13,151 bases of DNA from an uncultured Kineosporia sp. (GTDB lineage: Bacteria; Actinomycetota; Actinomycetes; Actinomycetales; Kineosporiaceae), in the NCBI GenBank assembly GCA_937859855.1, contig CALMAR010000367.1, positions 1 through 13,151 on the forward strand, given 5' to 3'. The notes below the pieces were generated by a model that saw only the letters and a list, made by a program, of their open reading frames with translations, was not told where the DNA came from and ran no database searches. Every line of letters starts with the position of its first letter. Within the stretch, counting starts at the first letter, position 1. Positions 6,086 to 12,569 of this stretch are shown piece after piece. Made by a program: the position numbers and the translations under genes.

Positions 6086-6958
6086 ATGGCGTCTCTTCCT
6101 GCTCCTCCCGCATGGTCACAACCGCTGCCCGCCGCGACGCCACCGGCCGCGATGGCGATGTACCAGCTGCCGACGGGTACCTATCGAACGCGGGCCGCCT
6201 TCGCAGTGAAGGGCGGCTCGTTCCGTGACAAGCGGCACTTCGCGGCGACCGCGGTGTTGATCCATCATCCGAAGGGCGATCTGCTGATCGATGCCGGCTT
6301 CGGCCCCGACGTCGCGGCACACGTGGGGATGCTGCCGCGCATCGCCCGCGCGCCGTACGAGACCTGGCGCACCGCTGCCGAACAGCTCGACGCCAGCGGC
6401 TACGAGCGCGGGCGGCTGCTCGGCGTCGTCGTGACGCACTCTCACTGGGACCACGTCAGTGGCCTGCAAGCGCTGCAGGTGCCGGTCTGGATCAACGGTC
6501 TGGAGCGCCGGTATGCGGCGGAGGATCCGGACGGGGCCGTGTTCCGCAGCGTGTCACCGGGGTTGGAGATACACGAGTACGCCTTCACCGGTCCGGCCTA
6601 CCTCGGCTTCCCCGCCAGCTTGGACGTGCACGGCGACGGGTCCGTGGTGATCGCGCTGACCGGTGGGCACACCACCGGGTCCGTCGTCGTCTTCGTGACG
6701 TTGCCGCGCGGCCAGCGCTACGCCTTCATCGGGGACCTGACCTGGCAGCTCGACGGGATCAGCCGCCGCGTGGAGCGACCGTGGCTGCTGAGCAAGCTGG
6801 CCGACAGCGACGCCGAGCAGGTCCGCCAGGGGCTGCTGCGCGCCATCGCCCTGACCGGGGTCATGCAGGTGATACCGGCCCATGACCGCGCCGCTTACGC
6901 TGGGATTCCGTTTCTGCCCGAGCATTTTCCCACTGACGATGGCTCGGGAAGAGCATGA
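6086..6958 (+). CDS. metallo-beta-lactamase fold hydrolase
   Basis: This is a 290-residue protein with the complete set of MBL metal ligands: HSHWDH (118-123, the HxHxDH motif), the next His in GGHTTGS (H195), Asp in IGDLTW (D217) and His in IPAHD (H266). This arrangement, with a first strand LLIDAGFGPD (66-75), resembles lactonase/glyoxalase-II-like hydrolases that bind two metals. Homoserine-lactone or other ester hydrolysis is possible but not shown. The N-terminus up to about residue 22 is Pro/Ala-rich and does not clearly form a signal peptide; internal Met23 or Met25 are alternative starts, but the CATACT box before ATG 6086 favours the long form. The stop overlaps the MarR start by ATGA, so the two are co-translated, and the MarR probably senses a related small molecule. 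Confidence 0.9.
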   Translation: MASLPAPPAWSQPLPAATPPAAMAMYQLPTGTYRTRAAFAVKGGSFRDKRHFAATAVLIHHPKGDLLIDAGFGPDVAAHVGMLPRIARAPYETWRTAAEQLDASGYERGRLLGVVVTHSHWDHVSGLQALQVPVWINGLERRYAAEDPDGAVFRSVSPGLEIHEYAFTGPAYLGFPASLDVHGDGSVVIALTGGHTTGSVVVFVTLPRGQRYAFIGDLTWQLDGISRRVERPWLLSKLADSDAEQVRQGLLRAIALTGVMQVIPAHDRAAYAGIPFLPEHFPTDDGSGRA

Positions 6959-7452
6959 CACCGGCAGTGACGGCAGCGACGGCGGTGGGCGACACGCGCT
7001 CCGGGGCCGCAGCGCCGTCCATCGACTCGGAGATCACCTGGTTGTTGCACCGTGCAGCGCAGCGCATGCGCACCGCTCTTGGCGAGCAGGCCGAGGCGCA
7101 AGGCGTCCAGCTGCGGGATCACATCGTGCTCAGTGCACTCCACACGTCGCCTGAACTCACCCAGATCGAGCTCGGCAAGGCACTCGGGCTGGACAAGACC
7201 ACGTTGATGAGCCAGCTCGACCGACTCGGGCGGGCCGGACTGGTCGAGCGCCGTCCCGACCCGCACGACCGCCGCACACGCATCCCGCACATCACCGAGG
7301 CCGGCGAAGCCCTGCGACGGAAGGTCGCCGCCGCCACGGACCAGGTCGAGGTGGCAGCGCTCGCGCAGTTCGACAGTACCGAGGTTGCGCTCTTCCGGCG
7401 GGTACTCGTCGGGATCATCGGCGACAGCAACGATCCGGGCAGCTGCCTGTGA
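6955..7452 (+). CDS. MarR family transcriptional regulator
   Basis: This is a 165-residue winged-helix regulator. A disordered N-terminus of about 22 residues is followed by the dimerisation helix (ITWLLHRAAQRMRTALG), then the helix-turn-helix (LTQIELGKALGLDKTTLMSQLDRL, about 68-91), the wing with DPHDRR (102-107) and a C-terminal dimer helix. The ATG overlaps the hydrolase stop codon as ATGA and is preceded by GGGAAGAG, showing translational coupling. MarR proteins usually repress their own operon and are released by small ligands, often phenolic or oxidising compounds. Here the target could be the hydrolase-marR promoter at about 6050-6085, but no clear dyad was found there. It is convergent with the SDR gene at 7569. 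Confidence 0.92.
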   Translation: MTPAVTAATAVGDTRSGAAAPSIDSEITWLLHRAAQRMRTALGEQAEAQGVQLRDHIVLSALHTSPELTQIELGKALGLDKTTLMSQLDRLGRAGLVERRPDPHDRRTRIPHITEAGEALRRKVAAATDQVEVAALAQFDSTEVALFRRVLVGIIGDSNDPGSCL

Positions 7453-7473
7453 CTGATCACGAGCGAGACCTGA

Positions 7474-7510
7474 TCCGGGTCCGGGACCCGGACGGATCCG
7501 GATCCGGGTC
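7474..7510. terminator. alternative hairpins between convergent genes, probable bidirectional terminator
   Basis: TCCGGGTCC (7474-7482) is the reverse complement of GGACCCGGA (7484-7492). GACCCGGA (7485-7492) can also pair with TCCGGGTC (7503-7510) around a 10-nt loop, so two mutually exclusive stems of 8 bp share one arm. They lie 21 nt after the MarR stop and 59 nt beyond the convergent SDR stop. There is no U-run, which is common for actinobacterial terminators. Confidence 0.5.
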
Positions 7511-7568
7511 GGCATAGCCCGGTCAACGAGTTCCCGCGGCGACCGCACCCGACGTGGCCGGTGACGAT

Positions 7569-8351
7569 TCAGTCGGTCCGGTAGCGGGACGCGAGCTGGG
7601 CGCTCTGGCCGTGGAAGGCGGCGAGGTCCGCGCCGAACACGGCTTCCAACAGGGTGTAGTCCTCGACGCCGGGAGCGCTGACGACCTCACCGCGTTCGAT
7701 GCCCGCCAGGGCGGCGGTCACGACGTCCTGCGCGGACATCCGGGGAAGCGCGGACAGGTCCATGCCCTGGACCTCGTGGAACTCGGTGGCCACGATGCCG
7801 GGGCAGACGACGTGGACGTTCACGCCGGTGCCCTCCAGCTCCGCGTGCAGGGTCTGGGACATGGCAACGGCGTGCGCCAGCGTCCCGGCGTAGACGGCGC
7901 GCTGCCCCTGCGGTGCCGCAGCCGGAGCCGGCCCGGAGAACGCGATCATGCCTGCGACGTTGAGGACGGTCCCCGCGCCCCGTTCGATCATGCCGGGCAG
8001 GGCGGCACGGGTCAGCATCGTCGGTGCGACGACCTTGACCTGGACCAGCTCGCGCGCCGTGGCGGCCGGCAGCTGCGCCATCGGCATGTAGTGCGCGACG
8101 CCGGCATTGTTGACCAGCATGCTCAGCGGCCGATCTGCGCACAGCTGCGCGACCGCGTCGATGCCCTCATCAGTGGACAGGTCGGCGACGACGACCTCCA
8201 CCGCGACGTCCGGCTGCGACGCAGCGAGTGCCCGCAACCGCTCCGACCGGCGCCCGACGACCACCAGGTCGCAGCCGTCGGCGGCAAGGCGCTCGGCGAA
8301 GGCCCTGCCGATGCCGGAGGACGCGCCGGTGACGAGAGCCAGGGGTGCCAT
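7569..8351 (-). CDS. SDR family protein with a degenerate active site
   Basis: This is a 260-residue short-chain dehydrogenase-like protein. The cofactor site is intact: TGASSGIG (8-15), GRRSERL (33-39), ADLS (56-59), NNAG (81-84). Of the catalytic tetrad only Tyr remains: the usual Asn is Lys106 (QVKVVAP), the Ser position is Gly134 (NVAGMIA), and YxxxK reads Y154-AGT-L158. About six extra residues (PAPAAAPQGQ) separate the Ser region from Tyr154. The remaining core, including VVCPGIVATEFH, is well kept, so this looks like a maintained gene with changed chemistry rather than decay. ATG 8351 is chosen because GAGGGAG lies about 9 nt upstream and the fold starts there. It is divergent from the BLUF gene. 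It may bind NAD(P) as a non-catalytic or altered enzyme. Confidence 0.9.
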   Translation of the reverse strand: MAPLALVTGASSGIGRAFAERLAADGCDLVVVGRRSERLRALAASQPDVAVEVVVADLSTDEGIDAVAQLCADRPLSMLVNNAGVAHYMPMAQLPAATARELVQVKVVAPTMLTRAALPGMIERGAGTVLNVAGMIAFSGPAPAAAPQGQRAVYAGTLAHAVAMSQTLHAELEGTGVNVHVVCPGIVATEFHEVQGMDLSALPRMSAQDVVTAALAGIERGEVVSAPGVEDYTLLEAVFGADLAAFHGQSAQLASRYRTD

Positions 8352-8392
8352 GGGTCGAAACTCCCTCGATCTCGGTCGATGTGCTGCGACCG

Positions 8393-8398
8393 ACACTA
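8393..8398 (-). promoter_or_regulatory. possible -10 box of the degenerate SDR gene
   Basis: The minus strand reads TAGTGT (TANNNT) about 41 nt before the ATG at 8351. This would give a short 5' leader containing the GAGGGAG ribosome site. No convincing -35 element is seen, so support is weak. Confidence 0.25.
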
Positions 8399-8651
8399 TC
8401 GCTGCTGCACCGCCCGACGTCGAAGGCGCCGGCCGATGTCTGCGTGATGGAGCCTTCGGTCAAGATCGCAGCGGGGAGGTTCGAGTCGTTGGACGCTGCG
8501 CGAACTCCGGCCTGAGCCGTTGCGGTGGAGATTTGTGCGAGCCGCTCAGCGCTGCCGCTCAATTCCACCCGCGGCGTTGCCGATAGCAGCGCGTAGCCGT
8601 GGGGCCGGATGCCCTCAACCGGGCAGGGTCGGATCTGAAGGTGAGGGTGTT

Positions 8652-9077
8652 ATGCGAAGAATCATCTACTGCAGCCAGGCGACGCACGACTTCAGCCCTG
8701 AGGAGCTGGTCGAGCTCCTGGGTGCCGCCCGGGGGCGTAACGAGCCGGCCGGCCTGAGCGGGATGCTGCTGTACTGCAGCCAGAGCTTCCTGCAGATGCT
8801 TGAAGGTGACAGCGCCGCCCTCGATGCGGCGTACGAGCGGATCTCTCGGGACGAGCGGCACGCGAATCTTCGCCTGTTGCTGGACGCCGAGGTGTCGGAC
8901 CGGTTGTTCCCCGACTGGTCGATGGGGTTCGAACACGTCGATGACGAGGAACTGGCGGACGAACTGGCGGGTTTCACCCCCGCGACGTTGTACCCGTTGA
9001 TGAATCCCGACCTGATCACGAATGCAGGGGTGGCGCAGACGTTGCTCAGCCTCTACGCCAAGAACAAGGTCGGCTAG
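8652..9077 (+). CDS. stand-alone BLUF domain blue-light photoreceptor
   Basis: This is a 141-residue FAD-binding blue-light sensor. The BLUF domain covers about 1-95 and has the flavin-pocket residues Y6, N30, Q48, W89 and M91. Their spacing (24, 18, 41, 2) is identical to Y21/N45/Q63/W104/M106 of AppA. Other typical segments are LSGMLLYCSQSFLQMLEG and FPDWSMGF. Residues 96-141 form a C-terminal helical extension of the short-BLUF type, probably packing on the sheet and passing the signal to a partner; there is no output domain. ATG 8652 follows GAAGGTGAGG. The next gene begins 32 nt downstream on the same strand and encodes a c-di-GMP enzyme, which is the obvious candidate partner. Photoactivity is expected from the conserved Tyr-Gln pair. 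The partner is inferred from position. Confidence 0.95.
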   Translation: MRRIIYCSQATHDFSPEELVELLGAARGRNEPAGLSGMLLYCSQSFLQMLEGDSAALDAAYERISRDERHANLRLLLDAEVSDRLFPDWSMGFEHVDDEELADELAGFTPATLYPLMNPDLITNAGVAQTLLSLYAKNKVG

Positions 9078-9109
9078 CTGCCTGCCACCTGGCGGGCGGG
9101 GTGTACGCG

Positions 9110-11197
9110 ATGAGTGCAGAGAATGTCCGACCGTCCGAGATAGAGCTGTTCTCGGTGGCCGGGACCGACGGATTCCTGCGGGAAGTCAACCAATCCTTCT
9201 CATCGTTGCTGGGCATGACTCAGGATGAGTTGCGGGGACGATCGCTCCTGGAGTTCACGCATCCGGATGACCTGGTCGCCCTGCTCGAAGGTTTGGTGGC
9301 GCTGGAACGAGGCGCCTCCGAAGTGCTGGTGGACAACCGCTTCCGCCAGGCCGACGGTCGGTGGGTACATCTGCAGTGGGTGGCCCGACCGATGGGCGAG
9401 AGCGGATTGTGGTGGGCAAGTGGTCGCGACACCACAGAATTCCACCACCTCCTCGCCGAGCAGCTCGACCTACGCGCCCGGCTGGAACTTGCCGTCGGAG
9501 GCCTGAGCACAGCGGCGATGTGGGACCTCGACCTGCGCGCCGGCGTACTGACGTGGGAGACGCACGCAGCCGCCGTGCTGGGAATCGAGGCACACCCGCT
9601 CCCCACCACACTTGAAGAACTCGGCCAGCTGGTGCTCCCGGAGGATCGCGCCGCTGTCACGGCCGCGCTCGAATCCCTGCAGGAGCGCGATCTGGTCAAC
9701 GTCGTGGCGCGGTTCGGGGAACGGTCCGCACCGCGCTATCTGAGTCTGCGCGGCAAGGTTCTGCAACGAGATCGGCGTGGTCGCGCCGCGCGCGCCGTCG
9801 GCTTGGCCCTGGACGTCACCGCTGAGAAGTCCATGGAAGACCAGATGCTGCGCCTGGTCATGAGTGACGCCCTGACCGGGATTCCGAACCGGCGGGCCCT
9901 GGACCAGGCGTTGCGGGCGGAATGGAGGCGGTGCACCCGGGCCCTGGAGCCGTTGTCGGTCGTGATCGTCGACCTGGACGACTTCAAGGCCTTCAACGAC
10001 ACGTTCGGCCACCTGGTCGGCGACGACGCCCTGACCGCGCTCGCGCGGACCCTCACCTCGCAGGTACACCGCGAAGGCGACGTGGTCGCCCGCTTCGGCG
10101 GCGAGGAGTTCGCTGTCGTGCTCCCCAACACCCACAGCGCCGGCGCTGTCGCCGTCGCGAACCGGATGCTGGAAGCGACCCGGGCCATCGGCCTGCGGCA
10201 GGCCGACGGCCACCGCTTCACCATCTCCGCCGGTTCGGCCACCTGGCTTCCCGGCTCCCCGATGTCCAAACCCGGCCAGCTCCTGACCCGGGCCGACCAA
10301 GCCCTCTACGCCGCCAAAGCACGCGGCAAGGATCGCGCCGAAACCTACGAACAAGCCGTCGCCACACGCGTGGCCCTGGAGGAGGCGATCGCCGACGGAC
10401 TGCGGCAGAACCAGTTCGAGTTGCACTACCAGCCGGTGATCGGGTTGAGCCGCGGTGAACTCGACGGTTTCGAAGCGCTGATCCGGTGGAACCGCCCCGG
10501 CCACGGCCGAGTGTCTCCCGATGACTTCATTCCCGCCGCAGAGGCATCCACCCTGATCTGCGACCTTGGGCGCTGGGTGCTCAATACCGCCGCACGCCAG
10601 TTGTCGCAGTGGTCGGCAGAAGGCCTGGACACCGACGAACCGCCGCTGCGCATGGCCGTCAATGCGTCCGCTCGACACGTGAGCACCATGGCGATCGTGT
10701 CCGACGTCGAGGCCGCGCTGCAGGCCAGTGGACTGCCCTCCACTCAGCTCGTGATCGAACTGACCGAAACCGCACTGGTGGACGAGGCCCGGGCAGACGA
10801 CCATCTCGCACAGATCCGCGCCTTCGGGGTCAGCACGGCACTCGACGACTTCGGCACCGGATACACCTCTGTCGGGCAGATCCCCCACCTGCCCGTCGAT
10901 GTCCTCAAGATCGACCGAAGCTTCGTCGCCTCCGAGGACACGCGACAGCAGGAACTCGTCCGGCTCATGATCACAGCAGCGCACGCATTCGGGCTGCGAG
11001 TCATCGCCGAGGGCATCGAAGAACCTGACACGCTGAACTGGCTGCGATCACTCGGCTGCGACCTGGCCCAGGGTTACCTGATCGGCCGTCCGATGCCCGC
11101 CGAGGACGTCCCCAACTGGGTTCGCCACTGGCGCGAGCACCGACGAGCAGAACTACTGCCCGCGCCCGACGTCCCGGCCGCCGCCTCCATCCCGTGA
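9110..11197 (+). CDS. PAS-PAS-GGDEF-EAL bifunctional c-di-GMP cyclase/phosphodiesterase
   Basis: This is a 695-residue soluble protein. PAS 1 is about 10-115 (GFLREVNQSFSSLLGMT, EFTHPDDL) and PAS 2 about 120-240. The GGDEF domain (about 245-410) has LTGIPNRRAL, DLDDFKAFND and the active-site GGEEF (330-334), with an inhibitory I-site R321-E-G-D324 five residues before it. The EAL domain (about 418-680) has EAL (455-457), N518, E550, DD 589-590, K600, E634 and Q654, all catalytic or metal-binding positions. It should both make and hydrolyse c-di-GMP, with net output set by the PAS domains or a partner. No membrane segment is seen. ATG 9110 is preferred, with a G-rich stretch 6-18 nt upstream; GTG 9101 is an alternative. 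It lies 32 nt after the BLUF gene, probably in one transcript. Confidence 0.95.
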   Translation: MSAENVRPSEIELFSVAGTDGFLREVNQSFSSLLGMTQDELRGRSLLEFTHPDDLVALLEGLVALERGASEVLVDNRFRQADGRWVHLQWVARPMGESGLWWASGRDTTEFHHLLAEQLDLRARLELAVGGLSTAAMWDLDLRAGVLTWETHAAAVLGIEAHPLPTTLEELGQLVLPEDRAAVTAALESLQERDLVNVVARFGERSAPRYLSLRGKVLQRDRRGRAARAVGLALDVTAEKSMEDQMLRLVMSDALTGIPNRRALDQALRAEWRRCTRALEPLSVVIVDLDDFKAFNDTFGHLVGDDALTALARTLTSQVHREGDVVARFGGEEFAVVLPNTHSAGAVAVANRMLEATRAIGLRQADGHRFTISAGSATWLPGSPMSKPGQLLTRADQALYAAKARGKDRAETYEQAVATRVALEEAIADGLRQNQFELHYQPVIGLSRGELDGFEALIRWNRPGHGRVSPDDFIPAAEASTLICDLGRWVLNTAARQLSQWSAEGLDTDEPPLRMAVNASARHVSTMAIVSDVEAALQASGLPSTQLVIELTETALVDEARADDHLAQIRAFGVSTALDDFGTGYTSVGQIPHLPVDVLKIDRSFVASEDTRQQELVRLMITAAHAFGLRVIAEGIEEPDTLNWLRSLGCDLAQGYLIGRPMPAEDVPNWVRHWREHRRAELLPAPDVPAAASIP

Positions 11198-11265
11198 CCG
11201 AGGTGCGCCGCGAGACACCGGTTGTCGCGGGCGCATCGGGACCTGCATGCGCCGCCGCACCAACT

Positions 11266-11285
11266 CGCCGCCTCTGATGGCGGCG
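11266..11285 (+). terminator. possible terminator of the BLUF/c-di-GMP operon
   Basis: CGCCGCC (11266-11272) and GGCGGCG (11279-11285) form a perfect 7-bp G/C stem with the 6-nt loop TCTGAT, 69 nt after the stop at 11197. There is no U-tract. The stretch 11198-11434 otherwise holds only the lsr2 terminator and no convincing gene. Confidence 0.35.
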
Positions 11286-11390
11286 TGAACCTGCACGCCG
11301 TCCTGTCCCGACCTTCGACCGACGAGGAGGGATTGCAGCTCGAACGGCAACCGGCGGCCGGGGTCGAGACGCGCCGATCGGCCAAACGCA

Positions 11391-11415
11391 GGGCCCGGCT
11401 GAAAGCGCCGGGCCC
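11391..11415 (-). terminator. hairpin terminator of lsr2
   Basis: GGGCCCGGC (11391-11399) and GCCGGGCCC (11407-11415) are perfect 9-bp complementary arms around the 7-nt loop TGAAAGC. The hairpin starts 19 nt after the lsr2 stop codon on the minus strand. It is followed by TGCGTTTGG, with only a short T-run. It could also stop read-through from the opposite strand. Confidence 0.68.
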
Positions 11416-11434
11416 TACGTGCGAGACGGACCGT

Positions 11435-11779
11435 TCAGTTGCCTGCGGCCTTGTACTGCTCGACGACGTCAGCACTGATCCGCCCCCGGGAACTGACCTC
11501 GATGCCGTTCTCGGCCGCCCACACACGGATCGAGGCCGGATCGACATCCCCACTCTTGCGGCGGCGACCGCGAGCAGCACCGTTCCCGGATCGACCGACC
11601 TTGCGCCCGTGATCCTGGTAGAAGGCCAGCGTGTCGTAGAACTTCTTCGCGCCCTTGGCGTCGAGGTCGATCTCGTAGGACGAGCCATCAACGGCGAACG
11701 TGATGGTCTCGCCCTCACCCGCAGGGATCTCCTTGCCGGTGACGTCGTCGACCAGAACGACCTGGGTCTGCTGGGCCAT
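11435..11779 (-). CDS. lsr2: Lsr2 family nucleoid-associated protein
   Basis: This is a 114-residue histone-like silencing protein, close to the family length of about 112. The N-terminal oligomerisation domain has QVVLVDDVTG, the beta strands ITFAVDGSSYEIDLDAKGAKKF, and YQDHGRKVG. A basic linker with RGRRRK follows. The C-terminal DNA-binding domain has IRVWAAENGIEVSSRGRISADVVEQYKAA, with the RGR that inserts into the minor groove of AT-rich DNA. The usual RGRIP is RGRIS here. Lsr2 silences horizontally acquired and AT-rich genes in actinomycetes. ATG 11779 is preceded by AAGGAG with 7-nt spacing, an excellent site. It is a single-gene unit with its own promoter and terminator. It is not beside lysS, where the main mycobacterial copy sits, so it might be a paralogue. 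Confidence 0.93.
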   Translation of the reverse strand: MAQQTQVVLVDDVTGKEIPAGEGETITFAVDGSSYEIDLDAKGAKKFYDTLAFYQDHGRKVGRSGNGAARGRRRKSGDVDPASIRVWAAENGIEVSSRGRISADVVEQYKAAGN

Positions 11780-11811
11780 GCGATTACTCCTTGCCTCGGG
11801 CTGCGGATGCC

Positions 11812-11843
11812 GACATTCTGCAATGTCATCGAGCCACTCGCAA
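11812..11843 (-). promoter_or_regulatory. candidate lsr2 promoter overlapped by an inverted repeat
   Basis: On the minus strand -35 TTGCGA (11838-11843) and -10 CAGAAT (11815-11820) are 17 bp apart; each matches consensus at 4 of 6 bases. The perfect inverted repeat GACATT-ctgc-AATGTC (11812-11827) covers the -10 box, as an operator would. The leader would be about 30 nt and contain the AAGGAG site. Confidence 0.4.
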
Positions 11844-12008
11844 ATTCCCGAAACCCTGAGCACGGAATTCCCGAGGCGATTAACCGCCCAAGGCCGGTGC
11901 AGGTTGCGGTGGTCGAGAGTACGAAGCGGTCCGGTAGCACAAAGCGGCCCAGTGCCTGCGCACGGCGGCGAATCCGGATAGCCCAGCCGTGCCCGGCCGG
12001 GAACGTGG

Positions 12009-12014
12009 CATGAT
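12009..12014 (+). promoter_or_regulatory. candidate -10 box of the RidA-family gene
   Basis: CATGAT differs from TATGAT by one base. Transcription would start at about 12021, where an in-frame ATG also lies 6 nt after the box. No clear -35 is seen. Confidence 0.35.
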
Positions 12015-12083
12015 CACCATATGGCGCCGGTGCCGACCGGGCCGAGAGCGCCGGACGGATCGACGGACGTGAGGAAGCAGCCG

Positions 12084-12467
12084 ATGCGGGAAGCGATAAC
12101 CACCGAGCGGGCTCCGGCGGCGCTGGGTCCGTACAGTCAGGCGATCGTCGCCGGTGGCTTGGTATTCGTGTCAGGCACTGCCGGGATCGACCCCGCTACC
12201 GGAGACACGGCCGACGGCATCGAGGCCCAGACCGAGCAGGCCCTGCTGAACCTGGCCGCCATCCTCGAAGCGGCCGGAAGCTCCATGGCCCATCTGGTCA
12301 AGACCACGATCTTCTATTCGAACGTCGAGGATTTCGCCGCACTCAATCGCGTCTATGCCAGCCACATGCCCGATCCACCTCCGGCCCGTTCGGCTCCGGC
12401 GAATGTGAGGCTGCCGCGCGGACTCTTGATTTCCATCGAGGCGATCGCGCTACAACCGGCGCAGTAA
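12084..12467 (+). CDS. RidA family enamine/imine deaminase (YjgF/UK114-like)
   Basis: This is a 127-residue protein, the normal size for the RidA family of cytosolic trimers that hydrolyse reactive enamine/imine intermediates released by PLP enzymes. Family marks are GPYSQAIVAGGLVFVSGTAG near the N-terminus, QTEQALLNLAAILEAAGS, VKTTIFYSNVEDFAALNRVY, PARSAPANVRLPRG with the substrate-binding Arg of the catalytic subgroup, and SIEAIAL with the conserved Glu. These suggest an active deaminase rather than a non-catalytic relative. ATG 12084 has GAGGAAG about 6 nt upstream and gives the family length. The in-frame ATG 12021, 6 nt after CATGAT, would give a leaderless form with 21 extra residues. 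The gene is divergent from lsr2 and convergent with the permease gene. Confidence 0.9.
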   Translation: MREAITTERAPAALGPYSQAIVAGGLVFVSGTAGIDPATGDTADGIEAQTEQALLNLAAILEAAGSSMAHLVKTTIFYSNVEDFAALNRVYASHMPDPPPARSAPANVRLPRGLLISIEAIALQPAQ

Positions 12468-12569
12468 TCACCCCGCGGCGACCGCAGGGACAATGGACCA
12501 CGCCGCTGTGCCCCCGAGCTGATCATGGTCACGTCGTCCCGGATCGTGTGCGCTGATCCTCACGCCAGG

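Larger units (their letters stand above)
11780..12083. other. intergenic region between divergent lsr2 and RidA-family genes
   Basis: About 304 bp, with a visibly more A/T-rich stretch at 11812-11885 than the surrounding genes. It holds the lsr2 ribosome site, a candidate lsr2 promoter overlapped by an inverted repeat, a pair of AATTCCCGA direct repeats (11843-11851 and 11866-11874, 23 bp apart), and a CATGAT hexamer (12009-12014) before the RidA gene. No convincing gene is present. Confidence 0.5.

Noticed and set aside
8397..8651. Possible gene, riboswitch or small RNA upstream of the BLUF gene
   Set aside because: Frames there lack protein character, and I see no conserved riboswitch-like core; only the BLUF ribosome site and a small GCCC/GGGC hairpin (8611-8624) are visible.
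9470..10984. Minus-strand frame of 504 codons opposite the PAS-GGDEF-EAL gene
   Set aside because: No recognisable motif; it mirrors the strongly conserved GGDEF/EAL coding frame and has no own start signals.
11222..12013. Plus-strand frame of 263 codons opposite lsr2
   Set aside because: It covers the lsr2 terminator, gene and promoter; lsr2 on the other strand has full family identity and an ideal ribosome site.
12475..12506. GCGGCG/CGCCGC pairing after the RidA gene as terminator
   Set aside because: Six base pairs around a 20-nt loop, expected by chance in this base composition.
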